The notes below the pieces were generated by a model. That model had not been told where the DNA came from. It did no database searches and worked only from the letters and a program-made list of their open reading frames with translations. 64,000 nt of DNA from Odontocerum albicorne (taxonomy: Eukaryota; Arthropoda; Insecta; Trichoptera; Odontoceridae), in NCBI GenBank assembly GCA_949825065.1, contig OX463864.1, forward strand, positions 13,157,327 to 13,221,326. Reading direction: 5' to 3'. Positions within the stretch are counted from its first letter, which is position 1. Every line of letters starts with the position of its first letter. Positions 1 through 11,348 of this stretch are shown in pieces. A program made the translations under genes and the position numbers.

Positions 1-584
1 ACTCGAAATTCCTCGTGAAGATTTCTTTCAAAAGTTAAAAATGAAATTCTACAATATGTAATACTGACTGTATAATGAAAATAAATGCAAAAATTGTCTT
101 GTTTTACGTAACTAAAAAAATATGAAACATATTTTTAATAATACTTTTCAAGGGGTTTATCCCATCAACATGTTATTTTTTAATGTAGAATATTCAATAT
201 CTGTCAAAAATACAAAAATTAAAAAATATTATTTGTCTTTATGTTGATAATAAAAGTGCTCCTGGTTTAAAGCTTTAAGCTTCCTGAATTGAAGTAAAAT
301 TTAAAAAAAAAATGTATGAAATTTTAAAGATTGTGCAAATTCTGATGAAAATTTTAGATTAAAAAAAAAAATAGAAGTGAAATGACATTTATAATACAAT
401 AATAAAATCAAATTTTGATCGAAGTATTAACTATTAAAAAAAATATGGTTTAAATAAATGTTATTGTTTTGAAAAATGTACTCATATACTATTTAAATAA
501 ATGAAGAGTAAAAAATTACAAAGGGCATTGTATGAAATAAAATATTTAAAAAAATACTAGTTGAAACGAAATGGAAATGTCGTA
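1..584. other. AT-rich sequence, nothing recognised
   Basis: Very AT-rich sequence with many homopolymer A and T runs. I see no ORF with family character, no tRNA-like box and no clear repeat. Confidence 0.6.
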
Positions 585-587
585 TAA

Positions 588-655
588 AATAGTGTTCCGC
601 AGGGATGTTATCTTGGACCTAAAATTGTATTTAAAATATTTTTGAGCTTAGTTTC
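588..655 (+). pseudogene. LINE reverse transcriptase fossil, GVPQGS-type motif
   Basis: A short open frame reads SVPQGCYLGPKIVFKIF. This corresponds to the conserved non-LTR RT block usually written GVPQGSVLGPxLF, which precedes the YADD catalytic motif. Only about 20 codons align, with AT-rich DNA on either side, so this is a very decayed or truncated LINE. The clade cannot be assigned, and a chance match is possible because the segment is short. Confidence 0.45.
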
Positions 656-659
656 AAAA

Positions 660-1521
660 TAATTTTAAAAAATACGAGTGTAAACATCATGTGGAACATA
701 ATAGAAATGGAGATATTGGTATAAACAAATTACTAAGAATAAGCGAGTGCTCAGATTTGATCCCTCAAATAAGTTATTCGTGACGATGAATTGTATACGA
801 ATCGGACGTGGCAAATAGAGTTTAAGGCAAGAGCTCAACTGTTATGGCGGAATTCCACAGCAGACCATAAAATGAATTTATGTTCAGGTTGTTCAGTTAT
901 TTCTAAGCTTCATCAACCAATACCAGTTGGATAGTTGACTGACATGGATTTGAATATATCATATAAGTCTTGTAATACAAACTAACGAGTTAAGGATACG
1001 ATGATTTGTGAAAAAAAACATTTAAAATACATGATATTTGGAATGCTAATATTTATTAAGGCATATTTTTTACAATTAAAGCCATGATTTGCACAGTAAT
1101 TTAAAATTGTGAGATTTATTGCCCTTTATAATTTTTACTCTTAATATATTACATATTTGCAAAGAAATATTTTCAAAAATGATTGATTTAATTGAATGAA
1201 ATATAGTCATAAGTACATTGTATACCTAGACATTTATAACTAAGTACATTTTTTATTCGATCTTGAATATCAAAATCGAAAAAACCTATATTTATTTTAC
1301 ATATTATATTTTTTTTATTTTCGTAATAGTTCCTTTATTTGCATAGTTATATTTGTAAGAAAAATAGATGAAAGATTATGAAAGTGAAATGGTTTTTACG
1401 TAAAACACGAATAAATACATTATTCAGTGGAATCGAGAGAATATTTTTTACAATGCAAAGATTTAAAAGAATTATAAAATAATTAACAAATTGAAGATAA
1501 ACGCAATCACATTTGGGATAG
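660..1521. other. Unassigned AT-rich sequence
   Basis: The less AT-rich stretch at 690-1000 could be more of the LINE relic upstream, but no frame shows a recognisable motif. A 60-codon minus-strand ORF at 1347-1529 is low complexity and looks like chance. Confidence 0.5.
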
Positions 1522-1587
1522 ATTTTCATTTATAACAAAATATTTTCATTTATAACAAAACATTTTCATTTATAACAAAACATTTTC
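1522..1587. repeat. 20-bp tandem repeat, about 3 copies
   Basis: The unit ATTTTCATTTATAACAAAAY is repeated three times with almost no divergence, followed by a partial fourth unit. It is a recent short minisatellite in AT-rich DNA. Confidence 0.85.
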
Positions 1588-2469
1588 AAACCCGTTCCAA
1601 GGATATAAAATGAAAATCAATAATTCGAAAAAAAACTTAATATAATGGTCCGTAATTATTCCGAAATCGACGAAAAATACAAAAATATAAAAATAATTAA
1701 CATATATCGACAATTTTGAGTACATTCATAAACAATTAAAAGAAAAATAGGTAAGATTTTAAAGATATTTTTTATCCCTGAAAAAATAAATACAGGATAG
1801 ACAACAATTTACAAAAATAATAACGAAAATGAAACAAATAACTTATGTGAATTGTTTCGTTTATTGGAATCAGATGTTTTTAATAAAAAAAAGATTAAGT
1901 AAATTTGATTTGAGTTTTACAATCTACCAAATTAAATAAAAATATCTATTGAAATATCTTACATATGGCAACGTGAACAAATTATTGATTCGAAGTATAA
2001 AATAAACATACTTCAGATACTGGCAAACTTAAGCTATATTGTTTTCATTTTGAGCTAAAAAGAAAACAAATGGTAACACTGGGATTGGAACGTTAAGAAA
2101 AGAACTTGATAAATCAATTTGTTGCCCATTTCAGTCAAAATATTAACTTCAAAATATCCAATATCTTGCAAAGTAACATTCATTAATAAGTTAGAAAGTT
2201 TCAAAGAGTACTTTTTAATGTTTTATTATGGAATCATTGAGAAATTCGGAAGTCAAGAATAACGTACTTATACGTATAAAAAAATTGGGGGGTTGTTTTA
2301 TTTACAATTATCTAAAAGAAAATATTGAATTTAAAGATACCTCGGATGAATAAGAGCATTTGACGTGACGTGACTAAACTTAGTCTCAAATTCATAGTCT
2401 GACCTAAACACTAACTAATAAATAATTTCTTCCTTTTTTCATATTTTGTGAAGTAATTTCAGAGAAGAA

Positions 2470-2705
2470 CAGTGGGAAAGCTGATGGAGTTGAAGATATT
2501 GGAGTATATGGGGGTTCTTGTCGTATTGATTTGTTGACTGGTTTTCTTACACCCACAAAAAGACTTTCACTTAAATTATAAATTTTGGAGATGTTTTTGA
2601 AGGCTCCACAGGAGAAGTTGAAGGCAAAGAGGTAGTGGAATATATGGCCTTGCTAACTGCTACAAGAGATGATACTAATCCTAAGCGAAGATCAGTTCTG
2701 TGACT
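2470..2705 (+). pseudogene. LINE reverse transcriptase fossil, N-terminal RT blocks
   Basis: One frame reads GKADGVEDIGVYGGSCRIDLLT, split here as GKADGVEDI then YGGSCRIDLLT. This resembles the RT entry block (GKAxGxDxI, then YGGxxxxxxLT) of CR1/jockey-like LINEs. About 120 bases on, TRDDTNPKRRSVL resembles the following block (GxRDDCxNYRGISLL), in a different frame after stops. Block order and spacing fit one decayed element on the plus strand. No catalytic motif follows. Confidence 0.5.
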
Positions 2706-2709
2706 GTTC

Positions 2710-4970
2710 ATATTGTTTTATTGAAGAAATTAGCATTTAAAGTTAAAATTCGTACAAATTGGTCGTAGCTTCCTTAAACAAGTAAGTCAAAAGTTACATT
2801 ACCTTACTTTAAAGTTCGGAGCGTATGAGGTTCCACTCTAAGGCTAGAAATTAGTATTTAGTATTCTGGCACGACTATGAATTTGGGTCTTAAAAGTATT
2901 CTTTACGAACTAAATTTCAGACGTCTTCCGTTTGTTAAACAAATATGTAACATTTCTACTGATCAACGTGAATATCGCCTTTTTTACGAGTATATATTTG
3001 ACTGAAATGGTCATTTGTCTTGAAATTAATTCTGGATTATTACCTATTTAATTATTTAGTATTTACTCTGTAAAACTCAAATAAATATTTAAAATTTATG
3101 AAATCAGTTCACTAAGGGTGACACATTATAAAAATAGTGCTCTCACTGACGGCGAGATATCAGAAATACAAATAAGTATTCCTTATATTTTATTAATTTC
3201 TTATAGTTTTTGGAAATGGACGTAAGCGAAAGGATACTTTAAAATTATTCCACATCTATGCACTATTTAAAATCATTGCCATCCTTAAAAATTGCATTAA
3301 TATTATGACGCAAAATTTGCACAAAATATAAAGCGTCTTTTCACTTTTTTATGCCACAAAAATTAATAAATATCGATAATATAATAATAATATGTTGTGA
3401 TGAACTTTTGTCGTATTGTTTGCAGTAAATTTGCACAGTTTTAAATATAATTGATAATAACACTACATAAAATTGTTCTTAGATAAATTAAAAAGTATAC
3501 ATACAAGCCAATGGAAAGTTTTGTATCCGCTCTCCAAGCTTCATCTTCTTTGGTGCATTTGATGCGATTCAATAAACTAGAGAATATTAATATCGATTAT
3601 CTATGTTTTTCTATTGTCTCCGATTCCATAGACAACATCACAAATATTGCTGCAAAACGATAAAATGCAACTTTTTATTCCATCACTAATCGTGTTAGTA
3701 TTTATTTTTAAGCCAACAGACAAAAAACACGATATTTTTATCTGTATAACCAAAAAACTGTCAACACGGCTTTATGCACCTTATTTTTTCCCTTTTATTT
3801 GCGTCAAGAACTAATATTAACACCAGAAATATTTTAAATAATATGTTCTTCTATACTGCGATGGATATGTGTAGGAAATTTTTCTTACAAATGTCAATAA
3901 ACATATATGAAATCATATTTTGGTACGACTGACCGTATAAAGGGCTTAAATTTTGCGCCAGAAATCCATTTTCTTCTATTTTTCGACGCTCACTTGCGAA
4001 ACACTTTTTAACAAGTATAACGATAACTTTTATCATTGAATTATTTATATTTATAAACAAAAAACGACGAGAAATGCTTAATGTGATTAAAATGAAGCTT
4101 CGACTAGATACGTGCCATCCATTCCGACGCCAGTTTGGTTGCTCTGGACGGCTGACGTGGCTGGGATGTATTTGCCGCAAGCTTGCTGTAAAACAAAAAA
4201 ATAACACATTATTAGTCAACGTTTTATATCCTCCCATACCTGGCTACCCTTCCACTCAAAAGGAAAAAAAAGGTAAATCTATGGGATCTGAAGCCTACAT
4301 CGTGGCTTCCGGAAAAAATATTTATTTATCAAAAATTTCAGCATAATATAGAATGACGAGATAGTTTTTTTTTTAATTAAAAAAAATGTGTAAATGTAAC
4401 GTGATTTTCAATTTGTCTCGCAATATATTGTAAATTATTATAAAAATCTAAATAATTTTAGAAGTTTATCTGCATTTTTGGATCTTGACTTTCAACAACT
4501 GTCATTATTTTTATAAATCACCTTAATGCACCTTTAAAACATGTCATATTTTTCATGGTGCCCGTCGAAAGCTATCATTATATTACAATATATATGACAC
4601 GATGTGTAGTTAAAAATACTATACCCAAAACTCTATAATTATATTTATACTGAAATAAAAAATATCGTGTGTACTTTAAGATCAATGATTTGGGATTATT
4701 TGGTATCAACATATTTGACATATGTATTATTTCATTGACCCAAAAACATTATTTTTTTAACTTCACAAATATCTAAAAAAATATAATATTTAATTAAATA
4801 CCGTTTGATTAAAGCGTTCTTTCGGAAGTTATAAAAACACGATTTAAAAATAATCAACAATAACGAAATTATTTTCAGATCAATTTTTGTTACTTTTTAA
4901 GAAAGACACTTACAATTTATATTAATTACAAAAAAAATGTAGCTTAACTCATTCTGTGCTGAAAACATCT
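2710..4970. other. Unassigned AT-rich sequence
   Basis: No recognisable gene or mobile element. Opposite-strand ORFs overlap at 3851-4346 in a slightly GC-richer patch (4090-4330). Neither has a family signature, a signal peptide or a plausible splice context, so I treat them as chance ORFs. Confidence 0.5.
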
Positions 4971-5052
4971 ATCATATAAGGCGTTCATATGATTTTTGAT
5001 CATATGAACGCCTTATATGATATGTGTTGCTCATATAAGGCGTTCATATGAT
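4971..5052. repeat. Perfect 23-bp hairpin plus a third direct copy of the arm
   Basis: Arm 4971-4993 is exactly reverse-complementary to 4999-5021 with a 5-base spacer. A third copy of the arm, in direct orientation and nearly complete, lies at 5030-5052. The arms carry GGCGTTCATATGAT. Confidence 0.9.
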
Positions 5053-5521
5053 CGCCTCATAATTTGGATGCTCATAATTTCTATCTTTTTTGGAAAGATT
5101 TGAAAACAAGTGACATAGTAACCTAACGTTACGAACAGGATTTGTAAGGGTATATGCTAATAAATTATACCCATTCTCAATTTTTATTTAGAATTTTATT
5201 GAAGGAAAATAAATTTAATCACCACTGATTCTAAAATAAATGTATCAACAATTTTTTTAACAATGCAGGTGAAAAATATTTTTAACGAAAATTCCGTAAA
5301 AAGCAAAACAAATAGTATTAGAAAATCGTTTAAATAGGTAAAACTTTATTTTCAAATAATATTTTTTTAATAAAGAAGAAAAAAAAAAGTTTTTTTAGTG
5401 CATAAGAAAGCTTAAAATGGTGCCAAAATTTTCATTCTTAAGCTTACTTTGTTATTATATAAAATTTTACTTAAAATAAACATTATAAATTACCATTAAT
5501 AAGCGCATTGCTGTTGATTTA

Positions 5522-6475
5522 GTTTTTATTGTAACATGACATAGATTAAGGGCTAATCATCACACGTACTAACCACCAATTCACACCTGACCTAAGACAT
5601 TAATGCATCCCCACTGACTGAAATCACGTTTTTATTGTAACATGACATAGATTAAGGACTAAGCATCACACGTAATAACCAGCAATTCACACCTGACCTA
5701 AGACACTAATGCATCCCCACTGACTGAAATCATGTTTTTATTGTAACATGACATAGATTAAGGACTAAACATCACACGTACTAACCAGCAATTCACACCT
5801 GATCTAAGACATTAATGCATCCCCACTGACTGAAATCACGTTTTTATTGTAACATGACATAGATTAAGGACTAAGCATCACACGTACTAACCAGCAATTC
5901 ACACCTGACCTAAGACACTAATGCATCCCCACTGACTGAATTCACGTTTTTATTGTAACATGACATAGATTAAGGGGTAAGCATCACACGTACTAACCAG
6001 CAATTCACACCTGACCTAAGACATTAATGCATCCCCACTGAGTGAATTCACGTTTTTATTGTAACATGACATAGATTAAGGACTAAGCATCACACGTACT
6101 AACCAGCAATTCACACCTGACCTAAGACACTAATGCATCCCCACTGACTGAATTCACGTTTTTATTGTAACATGACATAGATTAAGGACTAAGCATCACA
6201 CGTACTAACCAGCAATTCACACCTGACCTAAGACACTAATGCATCCCCACTGACTGAATTCACGTTTTTATTGTAACATGACATAGATTAAGGGGTAAGC
6301 ATCACACGTACTAACCAGCAATTCACACCTGACCTAAGACATTAATGCATCCCCACTGAGTGAATTCACGTTTTTATTATAACATGACATAGATTAAGGG
6401 CTAAGCATCACACGTACTAACCAGCAATTCATACTTGACCTAAGACACTAATGAATCCCCACTGACTGAATTCAC
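5522..6475. repeat. 106-bp satellite array, nine units
   Basis: Nine head-to-tail units start with GTTTTTATT at 5522, 5628, 5734, 5840, 5946, 6052, 6158, 6264 and 6370, exactly 106 bp apart. Divergence between units is a few percent, with no length change. Variants (GGACTAAG or GGGGTAAG; GACTGAAT or GAGTGAAT) are shared by units 5 and 8, three units apart, which shows that multi-unit blocks were duplicated. The array is non-coding. Confidence 0.95.
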
Positions 6476-6530
6476 GTTTGACTTAAGGTTGACTTTATCG
6501 TGATCGATGTGAACTTGGCACGATCAGATT
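6476..6530. repeat. Inverted-repeat partner of 8262-8310
   Basis: The segment just after the satellite (GACTTAAGGTTGACTTTATC, then GTGAACTTGGCACGATC) is roughly the reverse complement of 8262-8310 over about 45 bp. This may mark the ends of an old non-autonomous DNA element about 1.8 kb long that contains the LINE, minisatellite and PLE relics between them. Confidence 0.4.
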
Positions 6531-6539
6531 TTTTAGATC

Positions 6540-6745
6540 AACTATGCTTTACGCGCGCCTTGTAGGAAGGATTTTATTGATCCCCGTTGTGCTCGGGTGG
6601 AATAGTCCAGACTGTAGGTCACATCGTGGAAGAGTGTCCAATATACTCATTCCCGGGAGGACTGGAGTAGATCCATCGGGATATTCCTGACGCTGTATCG
6701 TGGATGAGAAAACTGAACATCCGACTGTGTGAGAGAGAAAGAGAG
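6540..6745 (+). pseudogene. LINE RT C-terminus with zinc-knuckle-like motif
   Basis: A frame reads QTVGHIVEECPIYSFPGG, then after one stop AVSWMRKLNIRL. This matches the C-terminal CxC...QTxxHIVxxCP region and the terminal W-(I/M)-x-x-L-x-(I/V)-x-L segment of jockey/I/R1-type LINEs. Upstream, DPRCARV in another frame fits the first cysteine block. The copy is truncated on its 5' side. Its last codons are the first unit of the 80-bp minisatellite that follows. Confidence 0.65.
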
Positions 6746-6982
6746 ACCATACGGTAGAAGGGATATTCTTGAGGCTGTATCATGGATGATAAAAGGAAAT
6801 ATCCGACTGTGTGAGAGAAAGAGAGACCATACGATAGAAGGGATATTCTTGAGGCTGTATCATGGATGAGAAAGGGGAATATCCGACTGTTTGAGAGAAA
6901 GAGAGACCATACGATAGAAGGGATATTCTTGAGGCTGTACCATGCATGATAAAGGGGAATATCCGACTGTGTGTGTGAGACA

Positions 6983-7000
<18 letters not shown>
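6678..7000 (+). repeat. 80-bp minisatellite derived from a LINE 3' end
   Basis: Four units begin with GGGATATTC at 6678, 6760, 6840 and 6920 (spacing 82, 80, 80). Unit 1 is the LINE C-terminal coding segment, and later units still translate in part (EAVSWM). Each unit contains a short GAGAGAAAGAGAGACC tract. Confidence 0.9.

Positions 7001-7038
<38 letters not shown>
6979..7038 (+). repeat. (GA)n microsatellite
   Basis: An almost pure GA run sits exactly where the fourth minisatellite unit has its short GAGA tract. It ends in the same GAGACCATAC sequence that follows the tract in the earlier units. ORFs across it are artefacts. Confidence 0.95.
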
Positions 7039-7040
<2 letters not shown>

Positions 7041-7374
7041 ATACTAGAGAGGGAGAATGTTTACTATTATTTCATTTATTTTGTAACATTTTGTTTTGGG
7101 ATCTTTATTATTTTTAAAAATACTAATAATTTTTTCTCATATATTTACATGAAATATTTATACTTTATTGTTAATTAATATATGTTTTTATACTTTTGAT
7201 AAGCGATTATATTTTTCAATTTTAATCATATATTCTGTTAAACAGTTCATTGATATGAGAACCTTTTTTTTATGAATTGTATGTAAGTTATTTTTATTTA
7301 AGTATTTTTTTAAATCGTTTATATTTTTTAAGGATACGCTATTTAATAGTGATATAAAAGAAATATACGTCCAT

Positions 7375-7785
7375 TGTAATTTATTTTATCAAACACTGTT
7401 TATTCCACTTTTTTGTAATGGTATAACCCTACCGGTTTCAAGGCTTTCATCTCATCTTCAGGGGAGCACAAACAAGACTAAATTCTGTTCGAACTGGTAC
7501 CGATATACACGCTTCAACGGTTGGGGACTGAGGACTGAGGGAGGCATGGGACGATTTTGGCCAGCAGCGGAGAAATTTTTAGAAATTATCACAGTCAGCA
7601 CATAAAAGTTTATATACACCACTGTTGCTAAGTATTCCATTTTAGCCTTTCCCGTTAAATAAGAGTTTCCGGAGATTCAAATTAGTGTAAAAAGCTGGCT
7701 TTATATGACTTGTTTTTTTTTGTTATTTCGTATGATATGTTTTTTTTATAAATAGGACTTTGGTCCATTTATAGGTATGCTTAAA
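7375..7785 (-). mobile_element. PLE-A copy, 3' end with GIY-YIG remnant
   Basis: On the minus strand, about 7670-7580 reads GILSNSGVYKLLCADCDNF, which matches the start of a Penelope-type GIY-YIG endonuclease (SGVYxLxCxxCxxFYIG). A stop and a deletion replace the rest of the domain. Downstream is the PLE-A terminal sequence, with CTGAAGATGAGATGAAAGCC and GAAACCGGTAGGGTTATACC, ending near 7375 in GATAAAATAAATTACA. It is the same family as the longer copy at 43.6-44.3 kb. The copy is dead. Confidence 0.75.
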
Positions 7786-8261
7786 TCATTCTGAAATTTC
7801 GGATGTCAAAATGGAAAAAAATAAATGTTTTTTTTATGAAAAAAGAAAAACGGCATTTTTTTTGTTTGACACTTTGAATAGCCAATGATAATCTTAATAA
7901 AATGAAATACTACTGAGGTATTCATTAGTTATGGCATGGTTTAAAAGATTTTGTGTTTTTCTGCTTTCGTAAAATTTAGTTCCTAATAATCCTGAAAGTA
8001 TAAAACAAACAATTTACTTATAAATAAATAATAAGTTGAAGTAAAAATAAATATTGACTGAGTTTGTAAAGTAATTTTTAATAGTGAATATTTTTTTTGG
8101 ACATTACGATAAGAAACTTTTGTTAGAATAAACAGCTTCGAAAAACCATAAATTTTTCCGATTTGACATCCGAGTTTGGTTTGCACCGACTCAAAAATAT
8201 TACATTTGTACTAAAAGTGATCGATATAATTGTTATTTTTTGGCATAAAATCGATAAAAAT
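7786..8261. other. Unassigned AT-rich sequence
   Basis: No motif recognised. A minus-strand 67-codon ORF at 7983-8186 has no family character. Confidence 0.5.
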
Positions 8262-8359
8262 TGTGTGATCGTGCTAACTTCACTTCAATCATACTTCAGT
8301 CAACCTTACATTATATTTTAATAGATAATTATTATGTATACGTCAGAAAAAAAATCCTC

Positions 8360-9132
8360 GATATAAGCATAAGTTCACATGTGAGATAAGGCAACCTTTG
8401 TTCTGACTTAAGCATGCCCTTAAACATGTGTAATTAAGTACAGTTTATTTTAAGTGAGACTACAAAGACAATCTGAGTGACTTAATTACTAAGATACCTA
8501 TTTATTCAACTTGATACTCATTTTTTTTAAACATCCAAGTAAGAAAAACAACACCATTTATATTTTTACAACTGATTAACTAAAACAATATAGCACTTTT
8601 TTTGCGGAAACACTTAAATAACATTTTTCTCTGAAGCGTTTGGTCATACTATCAAGATTGGTTCGAGTATCTGCTGTATATGACATCTATGCAAATTTTC
8701 AGTAACAAAAATGTTCCATTCGCCGGTACATACGCTGACAGCTGTCAAACGAATTGAATTAAAATATTGTGTTCAAAATATAAGAATATACTTTCTCTAT
8801 GTTATGGTAAGAAAATCAATATATGTATTATGTTCTATAGAACTGTCTATGATTTCAGTTTTATTGTTCATCTATACATATTAAACTTATGCTGCGCATT
8901 ATACAATACAGTGGGCTTATTTCAATGAGGTAATTTCTTCCAGCCAAAACGGTAAAATATATAGTATAGTGAAAAAAAAACAAGGTCTCTCTTTTTTTAT
9001 ACAATCGGAAATCGAACCTGGAACTCTCATCGATGGAGATCGTATCTTTGGTATATATTCTTTAGAAAAATAAAAGTCAACCTAAGTCAGATCAGAGACT
9101 GACTTAAGTCAAGTGTGAACTTATATTGAGAG
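8360..9132. mobile_element. Possible non-autonomous DNA element with imperfect inverted ends
   Basis: The left end has ATAAGTTCACATGTGAG followed by TCTGACTTAAG. The reverse complement of the right end has ATATAAGTTCACACTTGAC followed by TCTGACTTAGG. Similar sequence occurs at 6476-6530 and 8262-8310. No transposase is visible inside. Target duplications could not be fixed, so the boundaries are approximate. Confidence 0.35.
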
Positions 9133-9406
9133 AAGAATTACGAGTAGTCTAGTAAAAATATCACAACCCCGAAGAAAAGTGAAACAACTCAAAAACAGTA
9201 AATTAAATATGAGATACCAAAAATTGCTAAAGAGAAAAAGTTGGGTTAGAGTGACACATGGCACGATCTAGTGAACTGTGTTGGTACTAAGTGACATGTG
9301 TGTATTTCCAAGAAAATAGGCTTATAATATGTACCCTCGAAGGCATCTGTCATGTTTCTTTCCTCCCTTTTAATCGTCTATGTTTGCAATCTTTGCCAAT
9401 TTGAAA

Positions 9407-9715
9407 TGCATGGCTGCGCGGTAACACACTGAATATTCATGTGGAATGCCACCGATTCGAACCTCGCGTTGTGCTACTTCCCTCAAATAACACAGGCATT
9501 TTTTTTCTGCCTAGTACTTGGGGGTATAAGCAACCTACACATATGACTATCATATTTATTCTTTAAAAAAAAAGGGAATAAAAAAACATCCCGGTGTGCT
9601 CCGATTATCTAACTTCGGTCTGCCATCGGATCCAGTACATTGGTGTGTCCAGTGAGTTTGCTGGTGTGTAACGGCTTACTCACTCCCCGATAAACTTCGG
9701 ATTTTGATTGTATGG
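9407..9715 (+). mobile_element. SINE-B copy, tRNA-derived
   Basis: The tRNA-like head has an A-box-like GCTGCGCGGTAACACACTG and a B box GATTCGAACC. The body matches the copy at 17886-18175, including GTGCTACTTCCCTC, GCCATCGGAT and the 3' end GTGAGTTTGCTGGTGTG. The RNA polymerase III promoter is therefore partly preserved, but the element is diverged. Confidence 0.75.
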
Positions 9716-10385
9716 TGCCTTCTATTATACAAGTATTATATTCGTCAATGATAATGGGTATTTATTAATGAATAAATGTTTGGATCAATATGAAGTTGCG
9801 CAAAGTTAAGACCGAAACATCTCGTAAATATTTTTTAAGTTACTTTTCTTACAGGGTTGTGCTATAAAATAGTTTAAAACAATAATCACTTTTACATTAA
9901 TTAATTTCAACTTGACTTCAATCGAAAGACATTTTAAATACGACATAAATAAGCTTTCACATTGTTTTTTTTTATTCATAAAATACTTACAACGTCCTCA
10001 TAATAATTATCGCGGCAAACCTGCAAATGTTATATTTATCTTAACTTAAATTAATCATAACTTAATTAATAATAAAATAATTAACTGTGAATATAACCTT
10101 TGAGAATCATGGGTTATGTGTGTTTAGGACTCTTCCGGGTTTTTAAGGTAAGTTAGATATGTCCGGGTAATTAAATTCAAACCAATTAATTTGATTTGCC
10201 TACATTTCACTAAGTTTTACTTGTTACACTCATTTCGTTATCAAATCCATATTTAATTTTTTAATATTTACACGACTAATTAACAAAACTGTTTCAACTT
10301 TTGATTTTGATACAATAAGTTGTTTTATTATCGTTATTGATTTTTAGACTTCAATACATTTTTCTTACATCAAAGAAACACTAAT
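9716..10385. other. Unassigned AT-rich sequence
   Basis: No gene or repeat family recognised. Confidence 0.5.
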
Positions 10386-10447
10386 GTTTAGGTTAGGTTA
10401 GGTTAGCTTACGTAAGGTTAGGTTACGTTACGTAAGGTTAGGTTAGT
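10386..10447 (+). repeat. Short TTAGG-type interstitial telomere-like tract
   Basis: Runs of AGGTTAGGTTAGGTTAG alternate with TTACGTAAGGTTAGGTTACG variants. TTAGG is the ancestral insect telomere repeat. This tract is only about 60 bp, degenerate, and lies among other repeats, so it is interstitial. Confidence 0.75.
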
Positions 10448-10523
10448 CATAATTAACTGACTTTTTTATGGCAATTAGATGACACTTACTATGGTTAATG
10501 ACTTTAAAGACTATACATACAAA

Positions 10524-10725
10524 TGTAATTTATTTTATCAAACACTGTCTATTCCACTTTTTGTAAAGGTATAACCCTACCGGTTTCAAGGCTTTCTTCG
10601 CATCATCAGGATCAGTCTTGTTTGTGAATGAGGTGATGCTGATGATGAGGTGAAAGCCTTGAAACCGAAAGTGTTATACCGTTACAAAAAGTGGAATGAA
10701 CAGTGTTTGATAAAATAAATTACAA
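10524..10725. mobile_element. Palindromic PLE-A terminal element
   Basis: The left arm starts TGTAATTTATTTTATC and the right arm ends GATAAAATAAATTACA. The arms are reverse complements over about 90 bp each, with a short centre near 10620. Each arm is the PLE-A terminus, including the TAACCCTACCGGTTTCAAGG region. The right arm carries CTGATGATGAGGTGAAAGCC then TTGAAACC. It looks like two element ends joined head to head, with no coding sequence. Confidence 0.85.
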
Positions 10726-11345
10726 TATTTCATCAAGTCTTACATGCTTAATGATAATTTTTGTAAGAACACAAATTTGAAATAAAGAAATTTACATCCA
10801 AATATTAAAGTGTTTAAAATAATCTTTAAATGAAAAATTGAAACAGTTTTGTTCCAAGCTTTTAATTTTTTAATATTTCTAAAATATAGTAATAAAATCA
10901 TGTCACATTTTACTAATATGAATTTAATACATTTTTCAACGTATTAAATTCGTATTAACTCTTATGTATTGGAAAATGAAAATGAATCAACATTTTCAAG
11001 AAATTTGTTACTCACCCGTAAACAAAGAAATAACTGAATAATTCAAATATTCTGAATAACTAGCGAGGCAATGAGACAAATGCGAAACAAATTAGAGTAT
11101 TTCTTTTGTTATTTTTCAGTCTTACAATATCAAAAAATATTCACAAAATTCCTTTATAAGCTTTTGTATAAAGCTTTTAAAATATTGCTAGTGGTTTATT
11201 TGGCAAAGATAAAAAAAAAATTACAAAAGTTTAAAAAAATATTTTTTATTATTTTCGAAGTTATATTTTTCTCGTAATTTTCATTTTTAAAATGATTTTT
11301 TAAAAATTTGTTTCTTAAAATATAAAGAGTTTTGAAAAATATTTT
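10726..11345. other. Unassigned AT-rich sequence
   Basis: No motif seen. The 68-codon ORF at 11071-11277 is lysine/phenylalanine/isoleucine-rich, as expected from AT-rich DNA. Confidence 0.5.
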
Positions 11346-11348
11346 ATA

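Noticed and set aside
3851..4346. Overlapping opposite-strand ORFs as a host gene
   Set aside because: No recognisable domain, no splice-site context, and each is explained as a chance ORF in a slightly GC-richer patch.
5522..6475. CRISPR array (regular repeats)
   Set aside because: Repeat units are contiguous and uniform with no unique spacers, there are no cas genes, and the DNA is eukaryotic. It is a satellite.
6860..7178. ORFs on both strands across the GA tract (serine/leucine and arginine/glutamate runs)
   Set aside because: They are translations of a dinucleotide repeat and a LINE-derived minisatellite, not genes.
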